Assembly (NCBI RefSeq): GCF_018403765.1
Contig: NZ_BOVQ01000008.1
Location: 61,545-125,544, forward strand
Reading direction: 5' to 3'
DNA length: 64,000 nucleotides
Origin: Lactococcus nasutitermitis
Lineage (GTDB): Bacteria; Bacillota; Bacilli; Lactobacillales; Streptococcaceae
Program-made: the position numbers and the translations under genes
The notes under the pieces: model-generated
Databases searched by the model: none
What the model saw: only the letters and a program-made list of their open reading frames with translations
What the model was told of the DNA's origin: nothing
Shown: positions 8,030 to 15,816 of the stretch, one piece after another
How positions within the stretch are numbered: the first letter of the stretch is position 1
Layout: each line of letters opens with the position of its first letter

Positions 8030-8058
8030 AATATCTAACTTTAGGTTAGATATTTTTA
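8030..8058. terminator. Bidirectional terminator between the YkuD gene and rpmG
   Basis: AATATCTAAC and GTTAGATATT form a 10-bp stem with flanking A- and T-rich tracts, between two convergent genes. Confidence 0.8.
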
Positions 8059-8064
8059 TTTTAA

Positions 8065-8214
8065 TTATTTAACTTCTTTAAAAATAACGTGTTTGCGAAG
8101 TTTTGGTGAATATTTTTTCAATTCCAATTTGTCTGGTGTGTTGCGTTTGTTCTTTTGTGTCAAATAGATACGTTCGCCAGATTCTTTGTGTTCAAGTGTG
8201 ATATTTACGCGCAT
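8065..8214 (-). CDS. rpmG: 50S ribosomal protein L33
   Basis: 49 residues: begins [19 protein letters not shown] and ends HVIFKEVK. It lacks the zinc-binding CXXC pairs, so it is the zinc-independent form of L33. It follows rpmF on the same strand with about 30 bp between them; the L32-L33 pair is a conserved arrangement in lactococci and streptococci. The gene is too short for many gene callers. Terminated by the shared stem at 8030-8058. Confidence 0.95.
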   Translation of the reverse strand: MRVNITLEHKESGERIYLTQKNKRNTPDKLELKKYSPKLRKHVIFKEVK

Positions 8215-8245
8215 GATAAGTCCTTTCTCTGATTACTTTCTGAAA

Positions 8246-8419
8246 TTATTTAGCATCGCGCACTTGACGGCCTTTGTAATAGCCTTTAAGTGAAACGCGG
8301 TGTGAGCGACTGTAGTCGCCAGTAGCTTCGTTAAAAGTAACAGTTGGAGCTGTCAATTTGTAATGTGTGCGACGACGGTTTTTCTTCGCTGATGAAGTGT
8401 GACGTGCAGGTACTGCCAT
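8246..8419 (-). CDS. rpmF: 50S ribosomal protein L32
   Basis: 57 residues: [20 protein letters not shown] at the start and [13 protein letters not shown] at the end, the usual L32 sequence without the zinc cysteines found in some species. The ribosome site ACGGAGG lies before ATG. The promoter is at 8480-8508 on the minus strand, and a copy of the TGACAG palindrome (8451-8464) lies in the 5' untranslated region, between the promoter and the ribosome site. Confidence 0.95.
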   Translation of the reverse strand: MAVPARHTSSAKKNRRRTHYKLTAPTVTFNEATGDYSRSHRVSLKGYYKGRQVRDAK

Positions 8420-8450
8420 GATTTTTGTCCTCCGTGGATTTTTTTGTTTT

Positions 8451-8464
8451 TGACAGAACTGTCA
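8451..8464. repeat. TGACAG palindrome, exact copy
   Basis: TGACAGAACTGTCA flanked by TTTTTG/CAAAAA, located in the predicted 5' untranslated region of rpmF. Confidence 0.9.
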
Positions 8465-8479
8465 AAAACGTACTCAACT

Positions 8480-8508
8480 ATCATAACAGATTTTTTTGAC
8501 AAATGCAA
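8480..8508 (-). promoter_or_regulatory. rpmF-rpmG promoter
   Basis: Minus strand: TTGCAT (8503-8508), 17-bp spacer, TATGAT (8480-8485). Confidence 0.6.
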
Positions 8509-8532
8509 GAATGTAAAGTATTTTTACTTGAC

Positions 8533-8644
8533 AAAATTATTTTTGACAAAGCTGTGAAGAGGTTAGACGCTTCAGCATCAACCTTCTCGGACAAGCTGAA
8601 CTCATTTGCAAATGTGAGTTTGCAGCTTGTCAAAAAAATTATTT
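8533..8644. repeat. Element 2: about 112-bp relative of element 1
   Basis: Ends are imperfect inverted copies (AAAATTATTTTTGACAAAGC on the left, GCTTGTCAAAAAAATTATTT on the right). The interior contains CCTTCTCGGACAAG, the reverse complement of a string in element 1, and aligns with the rest of that element after reversal. The right end supplies the stop codon of the Met-rich peptide gene at 8639. Confidence 0.8.
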
Positions 8645-8899
8645 CATCATTGATGAGGTATTTTGAGTGTTCATCATGTTTTCTTGATTTTGTTGGCTCA
8701 TCATGCTGCTTGAGTTACCACGTGTTTTCATTGCTTGCTTCATCTGTGAGCGGTTGATTTTTGCCATCATTGAGCTGGGCTGGTTTGTGCGCATCATCGA
8801 AGTTTTTGAATAGGCGTGTCCGGCGCTGATGACTGGTAAGGCAATGAGTGTAGCAGCGACGACAAGAGCGCCGAAGAAAAGTGTTTTATTTTTGTTCAT
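8639..8899 (-). CDS. Small secreted Met/Ser/Gln-rich peptide
   Basis: 86 residues: a clear signal peptide (MNKNKTLFFGALVVAATLIALPVISAG) followed by about 58 residues with many methionines, including four MM pairs, three as SSMM or SSSMM. Clustered Met in an exported protein is typical of Cu(I)- or Ag(I)-binding proteins, but no homologue is recognised. A second small secreted peptide lies at 9064-9279, and a metal P-type ATPase is encoded 0.7 kb away on the opposite strand, which makes a metal link plausible (inference). The stop codon TAA lies inside the end of repeat element 2. Confidence 0.7.
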   Translation of the reverse strand: MNKNKTLFFGALVVAATLIALPVISAGHAYSKTSMMRTNQPSSMMAKINRSQMKQAMKTRGNSSSMMSQQNQENMMNTQNTSSMMK

Positions 8900-9001
8900 T
8901 TGATTGGTTTGATTTTCCTTTGTTTGTGATTTTTCTATTATAATTTATTTTTGACGAAAAAATTTGCGACTTTGGACTGATTTTTGATAAGAAACCAGAG
9001 C

Positions 9002-9065
9002 AAAAAGTTTTTGACAGAATTGCCGAAGGGGCTAGAGAAATTATTATCAGCCTGTCAAAAAAATT
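9002..9065. repeat. Element 3: short relative of elements 1 and 2
   Basis: Left end AAAAAGTTTTTGACAG, right end CTGTCAAAAAAATT. The interior (GCCGAAGGGGCTAGAGAAA..) matches the reversed left part of element 1 with few changes, and then breaks off, as if the other half had been deleted. The right end supplies the stop codon of the peptide gene at 9064. Confidence 0.75.
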
Positions 9066-9279
9066 ATTGTGTTATGGATGAGTGTGTTTGCTTGCTCATC
9101 ATTGTGTGTTTGCCTGAATGAAGGACTATTTTTTTCATTTCATCATATGATTTTGTTTTCTTCAGATTTTTTGTATGTATTGAATTATTGTTATAAACAT
9201 TACAAATGCTACTGGCGATAGGTACGGTTGCTAGTGAGCCAAGTAAAATGATAACAAGTATTGAAAGACGTTTTTTCAT
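9064..9279 (-). CDS. Small secreted peptide, unknown function
   Basis: 71 residues with a signal peptide (MKKRLSILVIILLGSLATVPIASS) and a short basic, Ser/His/Lys-rich tail (HSGKHTMMSKQTHSSITQ). The tail weakly matches that of the Met-rich peptide at 8639 (TSSMMK / HSSITQ), and both genes end within the right end of a related repeat element, so the two gene-plus-element units may be old duplicates. A ribosome site (AAGG) precedes ATG. No family recognised. Confidence 0.55.
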   Translation of the reverse strand: MKKRLSILVIILLGSLATVPIASSICNVYNNNSIHTKNLKKTKSYDEMKKIVLHSGKHTMMSKQTHSSITQ

Positions 9280-9647
9280 TTTATTTACCTTTTTTATTTA
9301 TAATGACATTGTAACATAAATTAGAAAAAAACGTATTATGTAAAGATTAGATTTCTTAGTTTTTATTATGAAAATGATTAAATGTAGTTTTTGACAGGTT
9401 GATGTTAAAGCATTTAGTCTTTTTGACAGAACTGTCAAAAATATTTGACAGAGATCATTGACGAAAAAAAATAAAAATTTTGATACAATATTTTTAATTC
9501 ATGTAAAACCAATGAAAATGTCAGCTCAGATCTTTATGAATCAAAGTGCGGGGCGTTGAATGTTTCCTAATCCAAGTAAAACAGTGCTTGACGGTAATTT
9601 TTGACAAACTAAACAGAGCAAAATCGGACAAATTGATTGGAGAAAAC
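9280..9647. other. Non-coding gap with repeat copies
   Basis: No convincing gene. It holds TTTTTGACAG half-sites near 9388 and 9440, an exact palindrome at 9424-9437, and a TACAAT-like -10 at about 9485 that may serve the ATPase gene. Confidence 0.5.
9424..9437. repeat. TGACAG palindrome, exact copy
   Basis: TGACAGAACTGTCA with TTTT/AAAA flanks in the gap before the P-type ATPase gene; single half-sites lie on both sides. Confidence 0.9.
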
Positions 9648-11429
9648 ATGAAAAACTGGCAAAAACTTGTTCTCGTGTTCCTGATTGCCCTTGCTGCGCT
9701 GATTGCGTATTTTGGTTTTGGACAATCTTTTATTGCACAGCTGATTATCACGGTTGTGGGTGGTTTTCTTGCACTCACGATGTTTATTGGCATGATAAAA
9801 ACCTTGCGTAATGGCTCTTATGGTGTTGATTTATTGGCGATTACAGCGATTATTGTGACGCTTCTGGTAGGAGAATACTGGGCGAGTTTGATTATCGTTT
9901 TGATGCTCGTTGGTGGCGAAACTCTGGAGGATTATGCAACAGGACGCGCAAATCGTGAACTTTCTGCATTGCTTAAAAAGTCACCGGAAGTTGCGCACGT
10001 AAAAATCGGGGAAAAGCTGATAGATAAAGCTTTAGATGATGTTGAAGTTGACAGCATTTTGCTAATAAAACCTATGGAAGTTGTTCCTATCGACGGTTTG
10101 TTGTTGTCTGCTGCTGCGGTTTTGGATGAGTCATCTGTGACGGGCGAAACGAAGCCAAATGAGCTGGTCGCTGGCGATACAGTCATGTCTGGTGCGATCA
10201 ATGGCAATTCCAGTATTGAAATACAGACGACGGTGCTTGCGCGCGATTCGCAATTTCAAAAAATTATTCATCTGGTGCGGGAAGCAAAAGATACACCGGC
10301 GAATTTTGTACGTCTGGCGGACCGTTATGCGATTCCTTTCACGATTATCGCTTATATTATTGCGGGAATTGCTTTTGCAATTTCGCGAAATCCAGTACGG
10401 ATAGCTGAGGTGCTTGTCGTTGCTAGTCCTTGTCCGCTGATTTTGGCGGCACCGATTGCTTTTGTTGGTGGGATGAGTCGGGCGTCAAAAAATGGTTTCT
10501 TGATAAAAAATGGCACAATTATTGAAAAACTCGCCACGGCGAAAGCAATTTTCTTTGACAAAACGGGGACAATCACAGATGGGAAAATTGCTGTGGACGA
10601 GATTTTGCCTGCCGAACATATAAGTCAAAATGAACTTCTTGAAATCGTTTATAGCATAGAAAAATCAAGCAGTCACGTTCTCGCAAAGGCAATCAGTGAT
10701 TACGCAGAAAGCCGTGAAATAGCAACAAAAAATTTGACAGAACTGTCAGAAACAGTTGGAATGGGTGTTGAGGCAAAAATTAACGGACAGACTGTCAAAA
10801 TTGGGCGCAGTCAATTTGCTGATGCACCTGACGAACTTGATTATGACACAGCTTTTTATGTCAGCCGTGATGGCGACTATATCGGCGCTGTAACATTTTC
10901 TGACAGTCTTCGTCCTGAAGCAAAACAGGTGATGACAGAACTGTCAAAACTTGGCGTGGCAGAAATTACCATGCTGACAGGTGATAACAGCCGTGTGGCA
11001 AGGAAAATTGCTCAAGAAGTCAATATTTCCAAAGTTTATGCAGGACTTTTACCTGGTGAAAAGTTGGAACATATCAAAGCAGCAACCTTGCACCCTGTGA
11101 TTATGGTTGGTGATGGTGTCAATGATGCACCAGCGCTGACTTTGGCAGATGTTGGAATTTCTGTCGGTTCAGGAAATTCGACAGTCGCCAGCGAAGCAGC
11201 AGATATTGTTTTGCTGAAAAATGATTTGACCAACGTCACAAAATCAATCCAAATTAGCCGAGACACAATGCGCATTGCGCGTCAAGCAGTGTTGATAGGA
11301 ATTATTATCTGTATTCTCTTAATGATAATTGCAGCTACGGGACTCATTCCAGCAATCATTGGCGCTGTGTTCCAAGAAGTGATTGATGTGGTCTCAATTC
11401 TCTATGCTCTGCGCGCGTTGCGGGGATAA
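9648..11429 (+). CDS. Heavy-metal P1B-type ATPase
   Basis: 593 residues from MKNWQKLVLV, chosen because TTGGAGAAAAC lies just before it; the frame is open further upstream without a ribosome site. The protein is a metal-exporting ATPase of the plasma membrane: TM pairs at the N-terminus, actuator TGET (SSVTGETKP), metal-site SPCPL in the sixth helix, phosphorylation site DKTGT, an HV instead of HP nucleotide motif (SSHVLAKAI), GDGVND hinge, and two last helices ending QEVIDVVSILYALRAL. There is no N-terminal metal-binding domain. SPC rather than CPC points away from copper exporters and toward Zn/Cd/Co/Fe types. The coding sequence contains two exact TGACAG palindromes. Confidence 0.9.
   Translation: MKNWQKLVLVFLIALAALIAYFGFGQSFIAQLIITVVGGFLALTMFIGMIKTLRNGSYGVDLLAITAIIVTLLVGEYWASLIIVLMLVGGETLEDYATGRANRELSALLKKSPEVAHVKIGEKLIDKALDDVEVDSILLIKPMEVVPIDGLLLSAAAVLDESSVTGETKPNELVAGDTVMSGAINGNSSIEIQTTVLARDSQFQKIIHLVREAKDTPANFVRLADRYAIPFTIIAYIIAGIAFAISRNPVRIAEVLVVASPCPLILAAPIAFVGGMSRASKNGFLIKNGTIIEKLATAKAIFFDKTGTITDGKIAVDEILPAEHISQNELLEIVYSIEKSSSHVLAKAISDYAESREIATKNLTELSETVGMGVEAKINGQTVKIGRSQFADAPDELDYDTAFYVSRDGDYIGAVTFSDSLRPEAKQVMTELSKLGVAEITMLTGDNSRVARKIAQEVNISKVYAGLLPGEKLEHIKAATLHPVIMVGDGVNDAPALTLADVGISVGSGNSTVASEAADIVLLKNDLTNVTKSIQISRDTMRIARQAVLIGIIICILLMIIAATGLIPAIIGAVFQEVIDVVSILYALRALRG
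10735..10748. repeat. TGACAG palindrome inside the ATPase gene
   Basis: Exact core, read in frame as LTELSE. Confidence 0.9.
10933..10946. repeat. TGACAG palindrome inside the ATPase gene
   Basis: Second exact core 198 bp after the first, read as MTELSK. Confidence 0.9.
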
Positions 11430-11432
11430 ATG

Positions 11433-11464
11433 AAAAAAACTGTCCAGCCGGGCAGTTTTTTTCT
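11433..11464 (+). terminator. Terminator of the ATPase gene
   Basis: AAAAAAACTG.CC and GGCAGTTTTTTT form a GC-containing stem with a T-run. Confidence 0.85.
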
Positions 11465-11473
11465 GATAAAAAT

Positions 11474-11549
11474 CAATGAAATATACAATGAAATCTTAGA
11501 ATTTTCACATCAAAACCTTGTTTATTCCTTAAAATAAATTCGCTATCAT
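11474..11549 (+). promoter_or_regulatory. Promoter with CA(A)TGAAAT direct repeat
   Basis: CAATGAAAT at 11474-11482 and 11486-11494 (12-bp period) lie upstream of a TATCAT -10 at 11544-11549. The same repeat precedes the paralogue at 14179 and the response-regulator gene at 15102. Confidence 0.6.
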
Positions 11550-11579
11550 AGAAATATCAAAAAGAAAGGCATATTTACT

Positions 11580-12407
11580 ATGTTAGAGAAAAAATTTCAG
11601 TGGAGCAAAGTTCCACTTATCGGCGGATTGTTTTGGGCGACAAAGCTCATTTCAACAGGACAAGGTGAATCACTCTCCGACTTTTCGAGTCAAATTTTCG
11701 GACAGCAGCACGCAGTAATGGGCGATATCTTCACGATTGGCTGGTCACTTATTCTATTTGGACTTTTCTTGTTCATGCAGTTGCGCTCAGAAAAGTATCG
11801 TCCGATATTTTATTGGCTCTCAGTCGCATTACTCGCTGTTTTTGGGACAAATTTAGCAGATGATTTGGCAAATGGTCTCGGCTTATCACATATGATTACG
11901 GCGGGGATTTTCGCGGTTGGGATGATTATTTCCTTTGTGAGCTGGCATCATTCAACAGGAGACTTGTCGATTCATCATATTACAACACTCAAGCAAGAAA
12001 TTTACTATTGGATTACTGTCATGTTTAGTTTTGCGCTTGGGACAGCGGTTGGTGATTGGTTGGCAGATACGACAGGAGGCTTCAATCCCGACCCTTTCGG
12101 ACTTGGTCTGGGACTTTTAAATACTGGTCTAATCCTCGGAGCTATTTTTCTAGCACTTTTCATCTATCGTTTTGTTGCTCGTCCAAAAAATAATACTTTT
12201 GCAGAGATTTTGACTTTCTGGCTGGCGTATATCTTGACACGTCCAGTTGGTGCAAGTTTCGCAGACTATTTTGGCTATGATTTTCATGCTGGTTTTTTAG
12301 GAAATAAAGGAATGTCAATTATTTGGTTGAGCTTATTTGTAATCTTGATGTCGGCTACTCTACGTGAATATCATAAAAAAGAAAATAATCATTTGCAAGT
12401 TACTTAA
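11580..12407 (+). CDS. COG4705-like multi-pass membrane protein, copy 1
   Basis: 275 residues with about eight hydrophobic helices arranged as a weak internal repeat: FWATKLISTGQGESLSDF near the N-terminus and FWLAYILTRPVGASFADYFG near the C-terminus, plus a central ITVMFSFALGTAVGDWLAD. These repeated T-R/K-P-x-G-x-S-x-A-D-type motifs are characteristic of the COG4705 family of uncharacterised membrane proteins. Paralogue at 14179-14997 is strongly similar throughout. Promoters of both copies share a direct repeat also found before the nearby two-component system, so both are probably its targets. The physiological role is unknown. Confidence 0.8.
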   Translation: MLEKKFQWSKVPLIGGLFWATKLISTGQGESLSDFSSQIFGQQHAVMGDIFTIGWSLILFGLFLFMQLRSEKYRPIFYWLSVALLAVFGTNLADDLANGLGLSHMITAGIFAVGMIISFVSWHHSTGDLSIHHITTLKQEIYYWITVMFSFALGTAVGDWLADTTGGFNPDPFGLGLGLLNTGLILGAIFLALFIYRFVARPKNNTFAEILTFWLAYILTRPVGASFADYFGYDFHAGFLGNKGMSIIWLSLFVILMSATLREYHKKENNHLQVT

Positions 12408-12520
12408 GAATAAGTTAGTAATGACAAAATTGTTCACCTTTTAAAAATTCTGATAACTTATCAGAATTTTTTCATGGAAAATCAGTTGTAGCCACTTCAT
12501 CAACAGCTTATAATGAATTT

Positions 12521-14053
12521 ATGAAAAAGAAAATAACGAGAAAAACCCAGATTTACCTACTAGTTGCTGCTATTATATGGTTAATTACAAATGGAATTGC
12601 TATTTATTTTACGCCGATTTTGGATGAGACACATTGGATAGGGCTTATTCTTGGAAATATTGTTTTTCTGGTTACTTTGGCTTACCTTACAGGAGTTTTC
12701 CAACTTAATCAACATCTTCCTAAAATGAGTGAACTAAGGATAAAACGCTATTATCGTTACTCTTTCTGGATACTTGCATTTGGAATGTTTCTGATTCCTT
12801 TCTTTTTTATGATTCATCTTCCTGATAGCTTGCATCTTTGGGATTATTTCACGATTTTTAACAGTACAACACAACTTCATGGACAGCCTTTTGGAACTTA
12901 TAACACGCATATGAGTTATTATTTGCGTTATCCCAATAACCAGTTTTTCGGAATTGTTTTCAATCAACTTTTTGCAGGAGTTGCCAGTAATATTTTTTTT
13001 AAAAATCTTCTAGTAACAGGAACTTCCAGCCTTTTAACTTCTCTTGGTTTACTTGCAATGTCGCAAACTGTGAAAAATCTTTCAGGCGTTTCGCTTGCCC
13101 TTTTGTTTAATGTTGCTGCCTTTGGTTTCTTACCTTTTTATTTCTATGGGGCGCAACTTTATACAGATACAGTAACTTTGCCTTTTATCGCTCTTGCAGT
13201 TCTCTTTTTTGTCAAGAGTTGGCAAGCGAAATCTGCGAAATATCAACTCATTTGGGCAAGTGTAGCCTCTTGTGTGACAGTAGTAGGTTATATTTTCAAG
13301 CCTACTGTTGCGATTGTTTTTATAGCTGCACTGGTTTTCTTGATTATTAATAAAAAATGGCGCAAAACTTTGGTCGTTTTAGCACTTTTTCTTGCTTTTT
13401 GGGGTGTTGGACATAGTTTTACACAAGCAACGATTGCGTCACAGTCAGGATTCTCACAAAAAGCACAAATAAAATATAATTTTCCAATGATGCACTGGAT
13501 AATGATGTCTTGGTCACCCAAAAGTAAGGATGGTGGTTTTAATCTTTCATTACGTGAATATACGCAGTCAATCTCAGGAAAGACAGCCAAAAATAAAGCT
13601 GATACACAACTTTTTTTAAGCAATATTGAGCAGATGGGAGTCGGGGGAATAATTCATCAGATTGGACGCAAACTGGCTTATACATGGACTTTTAGTGATT
13701 TGAATAGCAGTTTTTATACTTATCGTCATGCCAATCCGCTTGTCTATCATTATTTTGATTATTTACCAAATAAAAAAACTGGAAATATCACTGGTTGGTT
13801 GATGTTAAAAGCAGCAGAAATGCTCTTTTGGCTACCGCTCGTTCTTTTGCTATGGAAACAGATTTTTACTCAACTTTTTTCCCCTAACAAATGGTCAAAT
13901 CCTTGGAGTTTTCTTATGATTATTATTTTGGGACTTTCACTTTTTCTTATTTTGTGGGAGGCAAATTCGCGGTATTTATATAGTTTTGCGCCTATTTTGA
14001 TTGCGATTGCGATTTATCAGGTGCATGAGTTGACAGTAAAAACAGGCAAGTGA
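12521..14053 (+). CDS. GT-C type integral membrane glycosyltransferase-like protein
   Basis: 510 residues with about eleven to twelve membrane helices. Features are an extracellular acidic/aromatic segment after the second helix pair (HLPDSLHLWDYFTIF), a long non-membrane segment (residues 315-400 with WSPKSKDGGFNLSLREYT), and a C-terminal EANSRYLYSFAPILI typical of membrane mannosyl/glucosyl transferases that use polyprenyl-phosphate sugars. The donor and acceptor cannot be deduced. It lies between the two COG4705-like genes with its own ribosome site being weak; a stem (TTCTGATAACTTATCAGAA) at about 12448-12466 separates it from copy 1. Confidence 0.75.
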   Translation: MKKKITRKTQIYLLVAAIIWLITNGIAIYFTPILDETHWIGLILGNIVFLVTLAYLTGVFQLNQHLPKMSELRIKRYYRYSFWILAFGMFLIPFFFMIHLPDSLHLWDYFTIFNSTTQLHGQPFGTYNTHMSYYLRYPNNQFFGIVFNQLFAGVASNIFFKNLLVTGTSSLLTSLGLLAMSQTVKNLSGVSLALLFNVAAFGFLPFYFYGAQLYTDTVTLPFIALAVLFFVKSWQAKSAKYQLIWASVASCVTVVGYIFKPTVAIVFIAALVFLIINKKWRKTLVVLALFLAFWGVGHSFTQATIASQSGFSQKAQIKYNFPMMHWIMMSWSPKSKDGGFNLSLREYTQSISGKTAKNKADTQLFLSNIEQMGVGGIIHQIGRKLAYTWTFSDLNSSFYTYRHANPLVYHYFDYLPNKKTGNITGWLMLKAAEMLFWLPLVLLLWKQIFTQLFSPNKWSNPWSFLMIIILGLSLFLILWEANSRYLYSFAPILIAIAIYQVHELTVKTGK

Positions 14054-14097
14054 TTATTATTTACTCTAAAAAAATGAAATATTTTCTGATAAATTTT

Positions 14098-14150
14098 CAT
14101 GAAATTGTCAGTGAAATCTTGTAGTAGTAAAATCAAGCTTTTGCTAAGAT
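14098..14150 (+). promoter_or_regulatory. Promoter with CATGAAAT / CAGTGAAAT direct repeat
   Basis: TGAAAT at 14100 and 14112 (12-bp period), followed 33 bp later by the -10 TAAGAT at 14145. Same layout as the response-regulator promoter. Confidence 0.65.
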
Positions 14151-14178
14151 AGACTTTATTAAAAGAAAGGCATTATTT

Positions 14179-14997
14179 ATGTTAGATAAAAAATTTTCAT
14201 GGAACAAAGTTCCAGCGATTGGTCTGCTATTTTGGGCGACTAAGCTGATTTCAACAGGACAAGGTGAGTCAATTTCCGACTTTTCAGCAGGGATTTTCGG
14301 TCACGGCAATCAAGTGTTGAGTACAGCTTTTACGCTCATTTGGTCGATTGCTTTATTTGTGTTTTTTCTTAGAAAACAGCTTAAGTCCGACCGTTATCGT
14401 CCCTTTTATTACTGGCTAAGTGTGGCACTTTTGGCAGTTTTTGGTACGATTTTTGCTGATGGTTTGACGGCTGTGTTTGGTCTGTCACATTTGATAGTGA
14501 CATTGATATTTTTAGTTTTGATGGTGCTTTCTTTTGCGAGTTGGTATTTTGTGACGGGCAATCTTTCAATTCACAAGATTATGTCGCTCAAGAGTGAGCT
14601 ATTTTACTGGTTGACAGTGATGTTTAGCTTCGCTCTGGGAACGGCAGCGGGCGATTGGTTGGCTTACCCTATGGGGCTTGGCTTGCTCAATACAGGTTTG
14701 CTGTTGGGAGTTGTTTTTCTTTTCATTGTTGGCTTTCGTTACTTTGTTCGTCCACGTGAAAATTCTTTTATTGAGATTTTGAGTTTTTGGGCAGCTTATG
14801 CGCTGACACGTCCGATTGGCGCGAGTTTTGCGGATTATTTTGGTTATAAATGGCTGGGTGGCATTTTAGGAAATAAAGGAATGTCGCTGGTTTGGTTGAT
14901 TTTGTTTATTGGTTTGATGATTGTCATGCTAGTGCGAGAACATCGGGATAAACACGTAGAAAATCTACTACTCAACAAAAAAGTCGATTTCTCCTGA
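14179..14997 (+). CDS. COG4705-like multi-pass membrane protein, copy 2
   Basis: 272 residues, strongly similar to the protein at 11580 across its length (same LLFWATKLISTGQGES.SDF start, LTVMFSFALGTAAGDWLA centre and ALTRPIGASFADYFGYK end). Good ribosome site (AAAAGAAAGG). It ends about 100 bp before the response-regulator gene. The duplicated gene, the shared upstream repeat and adjacency to a two-component system indicate a coordinated membrane-stress or ion-related response; what is transported or sensed is not evident. Confidence 0.8.
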   Translation: MLDKKFSWNKVPAIGLLFWATKLISTGQGESISDFSAGIFGHGNQVLSTAFTLIWSIALFVFFLRKQLKSDRYRPFYYWLSVALLAVFGTIFADGLTAVFGLSHLIVTLIFLVLMVLSFASWYFVTGNLSIHKIMSLKSELFYWLTVMFSFALGTAAGDWLAYPMGLGLLNTGLLLGVVFLFIVGFRYFVRPRENSFIEILSFWAAYALTRPIGASFADYFGYKWLGGILGNKGMSLVWLILFIGLMIVMLVREHRDKHVENLLLNKKVDFS

Positions 14998-15014
14998 ATT
15001 ATGATAAAATCTCA

Positions 15015-15065
15015 TAAAAATATCAGTGAAAATGGGTATTTTTGCTATAAAAAATATGCTATCAT
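15015..15065 (+). promoter_or_regulatory. Two-component system promoter with related direct repeat
   Basis: TAAAAA at 15015 and TGAAAA at 15027 (12-bp period), then TATCAT at 15060-15065, 33 bp from the second repeat, as at the 14179 promoter. Suggests autoregulation. Confidence 0.6.
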
Positions 15066-15101
15066 AGCTGTAAAGATAAAAGAACTTTTGAGGAATAAAA
15101 A

Positions 15102-15779
15102 ATGGAACGACATATTTTGATTGTAGAAGATGAACGTAGTATTTCAGATTATGTGAAAAAAGAACTGATTTTTGAGGATTATCTTGTGTCAACAGCCTTT
15201 GATGGACAAGAAGCACTGGAAGTTTTTGAAGTGGCAGAACCTGCGATTGACGTGGTTTTATTGGATTGGATGATTCCTAAGCTTGATGGACTTGAAGTAC
15301 TGCGACGAATGAAAAAAATGAGTCCGAACACACCAGTGATTTTTCTGACGGCGCGTGATTATGTTGGCGACAAAGTTGCGGGGCTTGATGCTGGTGCGGA
15401 TGATTATATTACGAAGCCTTTTGAGATTGAGGAACTGCTGGCGCGCTTGCGTTTGATTTTTCGAAAATGGGCAACAGAGCGTGCGGCGATTTATCAGATT
15501 GGGCATTTACGCGTGGATACGGCAGGTCACGAAGTTTTGATAGATAAGGAAGCGGTGAAGCTCACACAACGTGAATATACTTTATTGCTGTATTTGCTGG
15601 AACATCGTGGAGAAGCTATCTCGCGTGCCGATATTTTGGATGATGTCTGGGGAATGAATTTTGATGGGCAGGAAAATACGGTAGATGCTTATGTCCGCTA
15701 TTTACGTGGAAAAATTGATGTTGAGGGCGAAGCATCATTGATTGAAACAGTGCGCGGTGTTGGTTATAAGATAAAATAA
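15102..15779 (+). CDS. OmpR-family response regulator
   Basis: 225 residues. The receiver domain (1-120) has the acidic pair E9/D10, phospho-acceptor D55 (VVLLDWMIP), the conserved Thr (FLTARD) and Lys (TKPFEIEEL). The C-terminal winged-helix domain includes LTQREYTLLLYLLEHRGEAISR and ends VRGVGYKIK. Ribosome site GAGG before ATG. Together with the kinase 38 bp downstream and the PAP2 gene it forms an operon. Candidate binding sites are the 12-bp-period direct repeats upstream of this gene and of both COG4705-like genes. Confidence 0.95.
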   Translation: MERHILIVEDERSISDYVKKELIFEDYLVSTAFDGQEALEVFEVAEPAIDVVLLDWMIPKLDGLEVLRRMKKMSPNTPVIFLTARDYVGDKVAGLDAGADDYITKPFEIEELLARLRLIFRKWATERAAIYQIGHLRVDTAGHEVLIDKEAVKLTQREYTLLLYLLEHRGEAISRADILDDVWGMNFDGQENTVDAYVRYLRGKIDVEGEASLIETVRGVGYKIK

Positions 15780-15816
15780 TTTTTGACAGAATGGGCAAAA
15801 ATTTTGGGAGATAAAA

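Noticed and set aside
8503..8757. Plus-strand frame across repeat element 2
   Set aside because: It is antisense to the Met-rich peptide and made of repeat sequence; FDKAVKR-like residues come from the palindrome half-site.
14751..14764. Other CACGTG sites (8709, 14755, 39645, 42880) as parS
   Set aside because: They match only the central six to nine bases of the 16-bp consensus.
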